From: Lachnospiraceae bacterium
GTDB taxonomy: Bacteria > Bacillota > Clostridia > Lachnospirales > Lachnospiraceae
NCBI GenBank assembly: GCA_910575565.1
Contig: CAJTFL010000001.1
Location: 372,001 to 436,000 of the forward strand
Length of the DNA: 64,000 nt
Direction: 5' to 3'
Within the stretch, counting starts at the first letter, position 1, and each line of letters begins with the position of its first letter. Below the pieces are notes generated by a model. That model searched no databases, was not told where the DNA came from, and saw only the letters and a list, made by a program, of their open reading frames with translations. Below, piece after piece: positions 43,870-52,605 of this stretch. The position numbers and the translations under genes were made by a program.

Positions 43870-43898
43870 TTGACTTGCCTAAACTATTGACTTATAAT
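43870..43898 (+). promoter_or_regulatory. Promoter of the yicC-gmk-rpoZ-rimO-pgsA-cinA region
   Basis: TTGACT at 43870-43875 and perfect TATAAT at 43893-43898 with 17-base spacing, 67 bases before the YicC-like start. Confidence 0.85.
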
Positions 43899-43964
43899 GT
43901 TATTGATTATGATGTTGGGGTCAAAGGGTATTTTGATCTCTATGGCGAAAGAGAGGCTAATGCT

Positions 43965-44843
43965 ATGTTAAAGAGCATGACAGGTTTCGGCAGGTACGAA
44001 ACGGTTACGGATCGGTATAAGATTTCTGTCGAAATGAAAGCCGTAAACCACAGATACCTGGATTTAAGCATTAAAATGCCGAAGAAATTCAATTATTTCG
44101 AGGCATCCATCCGTGCGCTGTTAAAAGCCTATATTCAGCGTGGCAAGGTAGATTTATTTATCAGCTATGAGGATTATACGGAAGGAAACTTATGCCTGAA
44201 CTATAACAGCAGCCTGGCCGCGGAATACATGGAAGCGTTTTCAAGGATGGCAGAGCAGTTCCACATTGAAAATGACATTGCCGTGTCGGATCTGGCCAGG
44301 TGTCCGGAGGTGCTTACTATGGAGCAGGCCCCGGAGGATGAGGAGCAGCTTTGGAAAATCCTGTCTGAGGGGATTAGCCAGGCGGCCGCAAGGTTTGTGG
44401 AAACCCGGGTTGCCGAAGGAGAGCACTTAAAGGAAGATTTGCTGAAAAAGCTGGATTATATGGGGGAATTGGTAAGCTTTATCGAAGAGCGTTCCCCAAG
44501 GATGATGGAAGAGTACCGGAAAAAGCTGACAGAAAAGATTGGGGAGCTGTTAAACGGTGCGGCTGTCGATGAAAACCGGGTTGCCGCGGAAGTGGCCATC
44601 TATGCGGACAAAACCTGCACCGATGAAGAGATGGTCCGGTTAAAAAGCCATATTGAGTCCATGAAGAAAAAGCTGCTTGTGGGCGGCGGCATCGGGCGGG
44701 AGCTGGATTTTATCGCCCAGGAGATGAACCGGGAGGCAAACACCACCCTTTCCAAAGCAAATGATTTGGAAACTGCAGATAAAGCGATTGCATTGAAAAC
44801 CGAGATTGAAAAAGTGAGGGAACAGATCCAAAATATCGAATGA
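43965..44843 (+). CDS. YicC/YloC-family endoribonuclease
   Basis: 292 residues from ATG 43965 (AGAGAGG upstream); the frame is open further upstream but covers the promoter. Starts MLKSMTGFGRYE, includes VNHRYLDLSIKMP and ends with LNREA/EMNREANTTLSKAND and IEKVREQIQNIE, all family hallmarks. Members are RNases acting on small RNAs and mRNA. The gmk gene starts 17 bases later, the usual neighbour; the small remA/DUF370 gene that often lies between them is absent here. Confidence 0.93.
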   Translation: MLKSMTGFGRYETVTDRYKISVEMKAVNHRYLDLSIKMPKKFNYFEASIRALLKAYIQRGKVDLFISYEDYTEGNLCLNYNSSLAAEYMEAFSRMAEQFHIENDIAVSDLARCPEVLTMEQAPEDEEQLWKILSEGISQAAARFVETRVAEGEHLKEDLLKKLDYMGELVSFIEERSPRMMEEYRKKLTEKIGELLNGAAVDENRVAAEVAIYADKTCTDEEMVRLKSHIESMKKKLLVGGGIGRELDFIAQEMNREANTTLSKANDLETADKAIALKTEIEKVREQIQNIE

Positions 44844-44860
44844 CCATAGGAGGTATTCTG

Positions 44861-45481
44861 ATGAATCAAGAGGGGATCCTGGTGGTGGTTTCCGGTTTTT
44901 CCGGGGCAGGGAAGGGGACGTTAATCAAGGCATTGATGGAAACCCATGACAACTACGCCTTATCGATTTCTGCCACTACCCGCCAGCCAAGAGCGGGGGA
45001 AACGGATGGGAAGGAGTATTTTTTTGTGTCCCAGGAGCATTTTAAATCGATGATGGAGAGCGATGCGCTGATTGAATACGCCCAATACGTCAATAATTTC
45101 TACGGAACCCCAAAAGATTATGTGGAAAAGCAGCGTGCGGCAGGGAAGGATGTGATCCTGGAAATCGAGATCCAGGGCGCGTTGAAGATCAAGAAAAAAT
45201 TCCCGGAAACGCTGCTGCTGTTTGTCATGCCGCCCAGCGCCCAGGAGCTTAAGCGCCGCCTGGTAAGGCGTGGGACGGAAAGCCCGGAGGTGATTGCCGC
45301 CAGGCTAAAAAGAGCCTGTGAGGAAGCGTCAGGGATTGAAGCCTATGATTATATTGTGATCAATGATGATCTGGAAGCCTGCGTGGCAGAGCTTCACAGC
45401 CTGATCCAGGCCCAGCATAACCGGACGGCGAACTGCCTGGAATTGATTAACCGGGTCCGGAATGAATTAAGCCTATTATAA
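44861..45481 (+). CDS. gmk: Guanylate kinase
   Basis: 206 residues from ATG 44861 after AGGAGG. P-loop SGFSGAGKGT with K18, then the GMP-binding region SISATTRQPRAGETDGKEYFFV and a lid region with RLVRRGTESPEVIAARL. Converts GMP to GDP with ATP. Usual length. It is followed 32 bases later by rpoZ, as in most Firmicutes. Confidence 0.96.
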   Translation: MNQEGILVVVSGFSGAGKGTLIKALMETHDNYALSISATTRQPRAGETDGKEYFFVSQEHFKSMMESDALIEYAQYVNNFYGTPKDYVEKQRAAGKDVILEIEIQGALKIKKKFPETLLLFVMPPSAQELKRRLVRRGTESPEVIAARLKRACEEASGIEAYDYIVINDDLEACVAELHSLIQAQHNRTANCLELINRVRNELSLL

Positions 45482-45513
45482 GCGGCCGTTTATCTTTTGA
45501 AAGGAGAGCATAT

Positions 45514-45846
45514 ATGTTACGTCCATCTTACAGTGATTTAATTGAAGCCGTAAACAGCGGCATTGAACCGGGGGAACAGCCGGTGGTACAGAGCCGCTAT
45601 TCCATCGTGATTGCCGCCTCCAAGCGGGCAAGGCAGCTGATTGACGGATCGGAGCCCTTAGTGGGAGGTTCCTACCGCAAGAAACCTTTGTCTGTGTCCG
45701 TAGATGAACTTTACAAGGGAAAAGTAAAAATTTTAGGGGAGGAAGATCCAGAGGAGGAAAATGCCGGTTCGGAGGAAGAGGCCATGGAGGCTCTGCCGGA
45801 ATCCGGCGAGCCGGAAGCCATAGAGGATGCCCCGGAGTATGAGTAA
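45514..45846 (+). CDS. rpoZ: RNA polymerase omega subunit
   Basis: 110 residues with MLRPSYSDLIEAV, then SRYSIVIAASKRARQLIDG, the omega core that clamps the beta-prime C-terminus. Beyond about residue 70 there is a strongly acidic tail (EEDPEEENAGSEEEAMEAL), as often seen in Clostridia. Good ribosome site AAAGGAGAGC. The rimO start lies 79 bases downstream. Confidence 0.93.
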   Translation: MLRPSYSDLIEAVNSGIEPGEQPVVQSRYSIVIAASKRARQLIDGSEPLVGGSYRKKPLSVSVDELYKGKVKILGEEDPEEENAGSEEEAMEALPESGEPEAIEDAPEYE

Positions 45847-45925
45847 CCATCCGTCAGCGGATGCCAAAAGCGGATTTCCAATGTCCGCTTTTACTTTTGC
45901 AGAGAATGATAAGGATAGACGTTCT

Positions 45926-47269
45926 ATGATAAAAATATTATTTGTTTCCCTGGGCTGTGATAAGAACCTGGTTGACGCAGAGAAGATGTTAGCCCTCCTT
46001 GGACGGGAAGGCTTCCAATTCACCGATCAGGAGGAAGAGGCCGATGTGATTGTGGTCAATACCTGCTGCTTCATCGGCGACGCAAAGGAAGAAAGCATCC
46101 AGACCATCCTGGAAATGGCCCAGTATAAGGAATCGGGCAAATGCCGGGCGCTAATTGTGGCCGGATGCCTGGCCCAGCGGTATCAGGATGAGGTGTTAAA
46201 GGAAATCCCTGAGGTGGACGGGATTATGGGCACGTCCGCTTATGGTGAGATAGCCCGGATGATCCGGGAGATTTTGGAAGGGAAGGGACACCATTTGTCC
46301 TTTTTTAAGGATATTAACTACCTTGCCGCCCTGCCTGGCCGCAGGGTGACTACAGGGGGCCATTACGCATACTTAAAGATTGCGGAAGGCTGCGATAAGC
46401 GCTGCACTTACTGCATTATCCCCTCCCTGCGGGGAAGCTACCGCAGCGTCCCCATGGAGGAATTGATTGCTGAAGCGCGGGAGCTGGCCGCCCAGGGGGT
46501 GAAGGAGTTAATCTTAGTGGCTCAGGAAACCACCCTTTACGGGGTGGATCGGTATGGCGAAAAGCGGCTTCCCGCCCTTTTAAGGGAATTGGCTAAAATT
46601 GACCAGCTCCGGTGGATCCGCCTTCAGTACTGCTACCCGGAGGAGATCACGAAGGAGCTGATCCAGGTCATGAAGGAAGAGGAAAAAATCTGCCATTACC
46701 TGGATATGCCCATCCAGCACGCCAGCGATCCGGTGTTAAGGAGGATGGGAAGGCATACGGACAGGGAAGAACTGACCCGCATTATCCGGTGGCTGAAAAG
46801 GGAGCTTCCAGATATCGCCATCCGGACAACGTTAATTTCCGGCTTCCCTGGGGAGACGGGGGAGGATCACGAAGCCTTGATGGCATTTGTGGATGAGATG
46901 GAATTTGAACGCCTGGGGGTGTTCGCCTACTCCCAGGAGGAGGATACCCCGGCTGCCCTTTTTAAAGATCAGATTCCACAGGAAGTGAAAGAAAAACGGC
47001 GGGATGAGCTGATGGAATTGCAGCAGGAAATTGCCTTTGCCCATGCGGAAGCCATGGTCGGCCAGACAATGGAGGCTATGGTGGAGGGCTGGCTGGAGGA
47101 TGAGGCGGTTTACGTGGGAAGGACGTACATGGACAGCCCCAATGTGGACGGCTTGATCTTTATCCGCACGGATGCCCGGCTAATGAGCGGCGATTTTGTC
47201 CGGGTTTTCGTGACAGATGCCGCAGAATATGATTTGATAGGAGAGATATGTGATGAATCTGCCCAATAA
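45926..47269 (+). CDS. rimO: Ribosomal protein S12 methylthiotransferase RimO
   Basis: 447 residues from ATG 45926, at MIKILFVSLGCDKNLVDAEKM. UPF0004 N-terminal domain with cysteines in SLGCDKN, NTCCFIGDAK and VAGCLAQRY; radical SAM motif C156-x3-C160-x2-C163 (EGCDKRCTYC); C-terminal TRAM domain. It methylthiolates S12 Asp88. The DVVVNTC-type pattern with SLGCDKNLVD rather than TLGC-K-N separates it from MiaB. Its end overlaps pgsA by 17 bases. Confidence 0.94.
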   Translation: MIKILFVSLGCDKNLVDAEKMLALLGREGFQFTDQEEEADVIVVNTCCFIGDAKEESIQTILEMAQYKESGKCRALIVAGCLAQRYQDEVLKEIPEVDGIMGTSAYGEIARMIREILEGKGHHLSFFKDINYLAALPGRRVTTGGHYAYLKIAEGCDKRCTYCIIPSLRGSYRSVPMEELIAEARELAAQGVKELILVAQETTLYGVDRYGEKRLPALLRELAKIDQLRWIRLQYCYPEEITKELIQVMKEEEKICHYLDMPIQHASDPVLRRMGRHTDREELTRIIRWLKRELPDIAIRTTLISGFPGETGEDHEALMAFVDEMEFERLGVFAYSQEEDTPAALFKDQIPQEVKEKRRDELMELQQEIAFAHAEAMVGQTMEAMVEGWLEDEAVYVGRTYMDSPNVDGLIFIRTDARLMSGDFVRVFVTDAAEYDLIGEICDESAQ

Positions 47270-47795
47270 ACTGACCACCCTTCGGATAATCCTGATCCCC
47301 TTTTTCGTGGGCTGTCTTCTGTACCAAGGCGGGGAAAACACCAGCTTCCGCTACATTGCCGCAGGGATTTTTATCGTTGCCAGCTTAACGGATCTGCTGG
47401 ACGGGAAGATTGCCCGGAAGTATAACCTGGTAACGAATTTCGGGAAATTCATGGATCCCCTGGCGGACAAGCTTTTGGTGTGCTCCGCGCTGATCTGCTT
47501 GATTGAGCTGGGGCAGCTTCCGGCCTGGATGGTGATTATCATCATCAGCAGGGAGTTTATCATCAGCGGTTTCCGCCTGGTCGCTTCCGACAATGGCATC
47601 GTCATTGCCGCCAGCTACTGGGGGAAGTTTAAGACCACCTTCCAGATGGCTGCCGTAATCCTGCTGATCGTAAGGATAGAGGCATTGGCGCTGGCGGCGG
47701 ATATCTGCGTATGGATTGCGCTGGCGCTTACGGTGATTTCCTTGGTGGACTATATTGTGAAGAACCATAAGGTGCTGACAGAAGGGAGTATGTAA
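47253..47795 (+). CDS. pgsA: CDP-diacylglycerol-glycerol-3-phosphate 3-phosphatidyltransferase
   Basis: 180 residues from ATG 47253 (a GTG lies one codon earlier; AGGAG at about 47239 suits the ATG). The CDP-alcohol phosphatidyltransferase signature D-G-K-I-A-R...G...D...D is seen in LLDGKIARKYN and FGKFMDPLADK. Four or five membrane segments. First committed step of phosphatidylglycerol synthesis. cinA follows after 4 bases. Confidence 0.93.
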   Translation: MNLPNKLTTLRIILIPFFVGCLLYQGGENTSFRYIAAGIFIVASLTDLLDGKIARKYNLVTNFGKFMDPLADKLLVCSALICLIELGQLPAWMVIIIISREFIISGFRLVASDNGIVIAASYWGKFKTTFQMAAVILLIVRIEALALAADICVWIALALTVISLVDYIVKNHKVLTEGSM

Positions 47796-47799
47796 ATCG

Positions 47800-49047
47800 A
47801 TGATCTGTGAATTAATTTCCGTAGGGACAGAGCTTCTTTTAGGAAACATTGTCAATACCAACGCCCAGTTCCTGGCAGAAAAATGCGCTCTCCTTGGGCT
47901 TTCCCTGTACCATCAGGTGACGGTGGGCGATAACCGGGGCAGGCTGTCAGAGGCCATCCGCACAGCCATAAAGCGCTCGGATATCGTGATCCTCATCGGC
48001 GGCCTAGGCCCCACGGAGGATGATCTGACGAAGGAGGTCTGCGCCGAGGTGATGGGCTTTCCTTTAGTGGAGGATCCCCATACCAGGGCCAGGCTGGTGG
48101 AATTTTTTAAGAACAGCATATACAAGACAATTTCAGATAATAATTGGAAACAGGCCTTGGTTCCGGACGGGGCCAAGGTTCTGGATAATGACAACGGGAC
48201 GGCTCCCGGCCTGATTTTGGAGAAGTACGGAAAATCCGCCATACTCCTTCCAGGCCCTCCCAATGAGCTGATCCCGCTGTTTATGGAGCAGGTGTATCCC
48301 TATCTGCAAAGGCTCCGCCCGGAGATGATTTGCTCCCAAATGGTGAAGATCTGCGGCATCGGGGAAAGCCAGGTAGAGGACAAGCTTTTGGATCTGATTG
48401 ACAAGCAAACCAACCCAACCATCGCCACCTATGCCAAAACCGGGGAGGTCCATCTGCGGGTTACGGCTAAGGCAGGCAGCGCCGAGGAAGCGGACAAGCT
48501 GATTAAGCCGGTGGTGAAGGAGATTAGGAAGCGGTTCGGGGACTGCGTGTACTCCACGAAGGAAGACGAAACCTTGGAAATGGCCGTGGTCAAGCTGCTG
48601 AAAAAGCTGGAACTGACCGTAACCACGGCAGAATCCTGCACCGGCGGGATGCTGGCAGCCAGGCTGGTGAATGTCCCTGGCGTTTCCGACGTGTTCAGGG
48701 AGGGGTTTATTACGTATGCCAATAAGGCAAAGCGAAAAATCCTGGATGTAAGCAAGGGCACGCTGAAAAAATATGGGGCGGTCAGTGAACAGACGGCCAA
48801 GGAGATGGCTACCGGCGGCGTTTTTGCCACCGATGCAGACGTGTGCATTGCCATTACCGGGCTGGCAGGGCCTGACGGCGGGACGGAAGAAAAGCCAGTA
48901 GGCCTGGTTTATATCGCCTGCTATTTAAAGGATCGTGTGCGGGTAGAGAAATACCAGTTTAAGGGCGACCGGAACAAGATCCGGGAGCAATCCGTGGTTA
49001 AGGCGCTGGATTTGCTGCGCCGTTCCATCTTGGACAATTATCGGTAA
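47800..49047 (+). CDS. cinA: CinA family protein (competence/damage-inducible; NMN amidase type)
   Basis: 415 residues: N-terminal MoCF-like domain (1-170, MICELISVGTELLLGNIVNTN and GGLGPTEDDLTKE), a KOW-like middle, and a C-terminal nicotinamide-nucleotide amidase domain with TTAESCTGGMLAARLVNVPG and AITGLAGPDGGTEEKPVG. It recycles pyridine nucleotides; in naturally competent bacteria it is also induced with competence. pgsA-cinA is a standard order, commonly followed by recA, which is not present here. Confidence 0.94.
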   Translation: MICELISVGTELLLGNIVNTNAQFLAEKCALLGLSLYHQVTVGDNRGRLSEAIRTAIKRSDIVILIGGLGPTEDDLTKEVCAEVMGFPLVEDPHTRARLVEFFKNSIYKTISDNNWKQALVPDGAKVLDNDNGTAPGLILEKYGKSAILLPGPPNELIPLFMEQVYPYLQRLRPEMICSQMVKICGIGESQVEDKLLDLIDKQTNPTIATYAKTGEVHLRVTAKAGSAEEADKLIKPVVKEIRKRFGDCVYSTKEDETLEMAVVKLLKKLELTVTTAESCTGGMLAARLVNVPGVSDVFREGFITYANKAKRKILDVSKGTLKKYGAVSEQTAKEMATGGVFATDADVCIAITGLAGPDGGTEEKPVGLVYIACYLKDRVRVEKYQFKGDRNKIREQSVVKALDLLRRSILDNYR

Positions 49048-49062
49048 GAGGGGGGATAAGCT

Positions 49063-50418
49063 TTGGCAAGCCCAAACAAGAAAAGAATGATGGCTGCTGC
49101 CTGCAAATACGCATACAGCCGGTTTACGTTAAATTATTACCTGCTTTATGAAGAGCTTTCGGAGGATTTCCGGCGCTCAGAGAAACAGACGGAGTTCTTA
49201 AAGCACTTTTTTGGCTTGGTATCCCGGTTTTTAAAGGGGGAGTACCCGGTGGAGGAGCTGGATGTGCTCCGCAGCCAGGTGATCCGGGAGACGGAGGTGA
49301 TCTCCGCCTATGTGGACCGCTTCCAGATTTTTGAAATGATGATTAGCGGAATGGCCTTAAATTTTACCGGCCAGCCTGTCCCCTATGTGGATGAGGAGCA
49401 GGCAGTGAACCAGATCATGTATTATATTGTTTCGGCAGCGGAGCCGGCGGAGCGGAATGAGCGGATTCGGAGCATATTAACCATGCTTCCTGTCCGGCTG
49501 ACCAAGGCGAAATTCTTCTCCCTTCTTTCCCATGCCCTTTCCATCTATGAGGGGACGGGGAAGGAAAGCCTGGAAGCGCTTTTAGATTCCCTGCGGACGG
49601 AAGCCTTCCTAAAGGTTCCGGAAAATATGGCCGACGGCCACCAAAAGCTGCAGGAATTGCTGGATGCCATGAACCATGGGAATTTTAAGTCCCCCACGCC
49701 TGAGGAATTCCACGCCTTAGAAGACTGCCTGGAACAGATAAAGGATATCCTGCCGGATGAGACCTCCGACTGCCTGGCAATGATGGAACTGATTAATGAT
49801 TTCTATGTGGTTTGCCTGACCAGGAGGGAAATATTGATGGATCAGCAGGAAGAAGAGCTGTTCCACGAAGTCATGGCTAAGGTTATCGAAGGGTTAAAGC
49901 AAAGGGAAAACGCGGGGAAAGATGAAGGCGGTGAAGACGCTTTCAGAGATTTTGAAGGGCTGCTAATCCGGATGGAAGGCCTGCAGGAACGGTATTACGA
50001 TCAGTGGGCGAAATACGAACTGACAGATCCGGAGCAGGACATGGGCGTGGAAAAAGGATCTGATGAGCATAGGATCCTATGGAAGATTGGGCGGCTTCTT
50101 TCCACCAGCTCCTTTATGTCCCTTAATCCGGAAGATGAGATAAAGGAAACGGGCATCCTGCTAAGCAGAAGAGCCGTAGAAGAAATGTGCGGCCAGCTTT
50201 CTGATGAGCTGGCAGAATCCTGGAAGGCCATGCCTAAACGGATGGTTCGGGGGATTATGGCGCGGCTTTTGGGATGCATTCCTATGTTTTTCCAGCATAC
50301 GGATGAGCTTCGGGAGTTTATCCGGGACAGCCTTGCTTCCTGCACGGATTCGGCGGAAAAAGCAGCCTGCGTTGCATCCATTGCTGAAATGATGGAGGAA
50401 GAAGATGCTCTGGTATAG
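49063..50418 (+). CDS. Unrecognised helical protein downstream of cinA
   Basis: 451 residues starting at a TTG codon with GAGGGGGGAT upstream. I do not recognise the family. It is predicted all-helical, acidic and soluble, without signal peptide or cysteines in motifs. The N-terminus (PNKKRMMAAACKYAYSRFTLN) is basic. It overlaps the next gene by 14 bases, so the two are translationally coupled and probably work together. Codon use matches the core genes around it, so it looks like a native lineage-specific gene. Confidence 0.8.
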   Translation: MASPNKKRMMAAACKYAYSRFTLNYYLLYEELSEDFRRSEKQTEFLKHFFGLVSRFLKGEYPVEELDVLRSQVIRETEVISAYVDRFQIFEMMISGMALNFTGQPVPYVDEEQAVNQIMYYIVSAAEPAERNERIRSILTMLPVRLTKAKFFSLLSHALSIYEGTGKESLEALLDSLRTEAFLKVPENMADGHQKLQELLDAMNHGNFKSPTPEEFHALEDCLEQIKDILPDETSDCLAMMELINDFYVVCLTRREILMDQQEEELFHEVMAKVIEGLKQRENAGKDEGGEDAFRDFEGLLIRMEGLQERYYDQWAKYELTDPEQDMGVEKGSDEHRILWKIGRLLSTSSFMSLNPEDEIKETGILLSRRAVEEMCGQLSDELAESWKAMPKRMVRGIMARLLGCIPMFFQHTDELREFIRDSLASCTDSAEKAACVASIAEMMEEEDALV

Positions 50419-50734
50419 CCATCTTTACGTAGGCGAAGAGGCCGAAAAGAAACGGTTTTCCCTTATCCAGAAGATCCGTTCCGGCTCTGCCCCGGCAAAG
50501 GCCTATGTGATTGTCCCGGCGTCCAATGAGCGGAATCTTTTGGATATCTGGGAAGCTCCAAGCGTCTGCACGCCAGAAGCGGAGGAAAGGCGCGGGAGGC
50601 TTGGGCAGGATGAGCTGCTGATCCTGGGCCTTGCCTGGGGCTATGGGGAAGCTTTGGAGCTTGCCGGGCAGATGGCAAACGAGGTCTATCAGGCTACCGG
50701 GGGATTTGATGTTAAGGGATATCTTGGAATATAA
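50405..50734 (+). CDS. Unrecognised small protein coupled to the gene upstream
   Basis: 109 residues beginning MLWYSHLYVGEEAEKKRFSL. No known motif is seen; it has a mixed alpha/beta pattern, with KAYVIVPASNERNLLDIW in the middle. The start sits inside the end of the upstream gene, with GGAGGAAG as ribosome site. The repeated co-occurrence with the 451-residue protein can be tested only by genome comparison. Confidence 0.8.
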   Translation: MLWYSHLYVGEEAEKKRFSLIQKIRSGSAPAKAYVIVPASNERNLLDIWEAPSVCTPEAEERRGRLGQDELLILGLAWGYGEALELAGQMANEVYQATGGFDVKGYLGI

Positions 50735-50783
50735 ACGGCTGGCCGGTAAGGCAAAAGCCTTGTAACAGTTCAGGTGGGATGGG

Positions 50784-51941
50784 ATGATTCACGTATTAGC
50801 CTTGGCGTTAAAAATAATTGGCTGGATTTTGCTTGGGATTCTGGGGCTTTTCCTGGGGCTCCTGCTTCTTGTGCTCTTTTCCGCCGTCTGCTACCGGATA
50901 GACGGGACGAAAAACGGGAAGCCTGAAGGAAAGGTGAAGATAACCTGGCTTCTGCGGATCCTGTCCGTCACTGCGGCTTATCAGGACGGCTTATCCCTTA
51001 AGGCAAAGATTTTTGGAAAGACCGTCTGGAAAATGGAGCCAAAGGAAAAACCTTCCGATGGCAGCCCTTCTTCCAAGGAGCCGGCAGAAGCGCCTGATGG
51101 CTTTTCGCTAGAAAAACCTGTGGAAGGCATTTATTCCCTGGAAACGGATGATGGTGAAGAGGCATCGTTAGGCGGGGGAAACCGTTCCCATTCATTTTCA
51201 GGCAAACAAACGGATGCGGGGAAGTCTTTGGACGGAAATGAAGATGCCGCCGCTTGCCCAGACGTAAAGGCGAAAGCTGACGATGCCTCGGGCGGCTCGG
51301 CGAAAGATGGCTCTTTGCCAGATTGGGAGGGCAGCGGGGATTCCTTGCTGGAAGAGGATGACGGCGTTATCCAAAAGCTCAATCGGAAAGCAACTCATGG
51401 AAAGGAAAAAATAACCGGTTTCGTTCATTCCGTGAAAGGGAAGATTTTATCCATTATTCAGAAAGTCCGGTTTTCAATCCAGGAAATTTGTGGTAAACTA
51501 AAGCAAACAGAGGAACGGATCGCCTGGCTAAAGGAGAAATGGGCGATGGTGCAGGATTACATCCATGATCCAGCAAACCAAAAATCGGCAAAGCTGATTT
51601 TGCGGCAGATAAAGAAAATCCTTATCCATCCCCTTCCGAGGAAGGGCTATGCTTCCATTGCCTTCGGGGTGGAGGATCCTTACCAGATGGGGCAGATCCT
51701 TTCCGCCGCCAGCCTGGCTTATCCATTTGTCCATAAACATTTAACTCTTCATCCGGTGTTTGGCCAAAAGCTTTTGGAAGGGGAAGTGCACATGAAGGGA
51801 CGTATCCGGCTGGGCGTGCTCTTTGGGTATGTGCTCCGGCTTTTGCTGGATAGGAATATCCGAAGGCAGCTGCAAAAGCTTATCTTCCCCCATAAGGAGC
51901 CCAAGGGCAAAAAGCGGCAAAGCGCCGCAGCGGAATCATAA
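50784..51941 (+). CDS. DUF2953 membrane-anchored protein
   Basis: 385 residues. One N-terminal membrane segment (about 8-35, very Leu-rich) and a long low-complexity Ser/Asp/Glu/Pro insertion (about 85-195), then the conserved C-terminal DUF2953 region with ILIHPLPRKGYASIAFGVEDPYQMG. The following gene is gerW/ytfJ, the usual partner, which suggests a role in sporulation or germination. The 3' end is partly duplicated after its stop. Confidence 0.82.
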   Translation: MIHVLALALKIIGWILLGILGLFLGLLLLVLFSAVCYRIDGTKNGKPEGKVKITWLLRILSVTAAYQDGLSLKAKIFGKTVWKMEPKEKPSDGSPSSKEPAEAPDGFSLEKPVEGIYSLETDDGEEASLGGGNRSHSFSGKQTDAGKSLDGNEDAAACPDVKAKADDASGGSAKDGSLPDWEGSGDSLLEEDDGVIQKLNRKATHGKEKITGFVHSVKGKILSIIQKVRFSIQEICGKLKQTEERIAWLKEKWAMVQDYIHDPANQKSAKLILRQIKKILIHPLPRKGYASIAFGVEDPYQMGQILSAASLAYPFVHKHLTLHPVFGQKLLEGEVHMKGRIRLGVLFGYVLRLLLDRNIRRQLQKLIFPHKEPKGKKRQSAAAES

Positions 51942-51985
51942 GGAAGCCCAAGGGCAAAAGCGGCAAAGCGCCGCGGCAGAATCAT
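51893..51985 (+). repeat. Tandem duplication of the DUF2953 gene's 3' end
   Basis: About 46 bases at 51893-51939 (from AAGGAGCCCAAGGGC to GGAATCAT) are repeated at 51940-51985 with a few mismatches and one base lost in an A-run. The second copy lies between the stop codon and gerW. Confidence 0.8.
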
Positions 51986-52006
51986 AAGAAATCACAGGAG
52001 GATATT

Positions 52007-52414
52007 ATGGCAGACAACCACTTTTCGTCAACAATCGACGCACTTTTTAAAGGCATGGATCATTTTGTCACCACAAAAACCGTGGTAGGGGAAGCAGTGA
52101 AAATCGATGATGCCATAATCCTTCCCCTGGTGGACGTGTCCTGCGGCATGGCGGCGGGGGCGTTTGCCGACGGAGGGAAGAATAAAGATAACGGGGCAGG
52201 CGGCATGAGCGCCAAGATGACGCCCAGCGCCGTCCTGGTCATCCAGAACGGAACCGCCAAGCTGGTAAGCGTAAAGCACCAGGATCCCATGACGAAAGCT
52301 TTGGACATGGTTCCCGACTTAGTGAATAAATTCGTTGGCGGCCCCAAAGGGGCAGGGGAGATCTCCCCTAATGCCATGGAGGCCGCGGAGGAAATTGCCG
52401 GAAGGAAGGAATAG
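52007..52414 (+). CDS. gerW: GerW/YtfJ family sporulation protein
   Basis: 135 residues: HFSSTIDALFKGMDHFVTTK near the start, a VGEAVKIDDAIILPLVDVSCGMAAG strand region, GGMSAKMTPSAVLVIQNG and LDMVPDLVNKFVG, the family pattern. GerW is needed for lysozyme-type germination in Bacillus spores; the function in Clostridia is less clear. AGGAGGATATT precedes the ATG. It follows the DUF2953 gene as in many spore formers. Confidence 0.9.
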   Translation: MADNHFSSTIDALFKGMDHFVTTKTVVGEAVKIDDAIILPLVDVSCGMAAGAFADGGKNKDNGAGGMSAKMTPSAVLVIQNGTAKLVSVKHQDPMTKALDMVPDLVNKFVGGPKGAGEISPNAMEAAEEIAGRKE

Positions 52415-52467
52415 GCCGCAGCCCTGGTGCATAGGATATCCTATGAGGACGAGAAAGGGGTATCCCG

Positions 52468-52605
52468 ATGAAACGGTTGTATGGCTTGATGCTGTTTTGC
52501 TTTAGCTGCGGTATGGCTGCCCTTTTGTTCATACCGGTTACGCTGACTACGCTGGTGTTTATCGTGGCGTGTTTGATTGTAGGATATAATTTGTTTTGCT
52601 GTTAA
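52468..52605 (+). CDS. 45-residue membrane protein downstream of gerW
   Basis: ATG 52468, 7 bases after AAAGGGG, encodes a 45-residue protein with two hydrophobic halves: MKRLYGLMLFCFSCGMAALL, then TLTTLVFIVACLIVGYNLFCC to the stop. Basic start and paired C-terminal cysteines are notable. It lies 53 bases after gerW and may be in the same transcript. Short, so the call rests on the ribosome site, composition and position. Confidence 0.65.
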   Translation: MKRLYGLMLFCFSCGMAALLFIPVTLTTLVFIVACLIVGYNLFCC

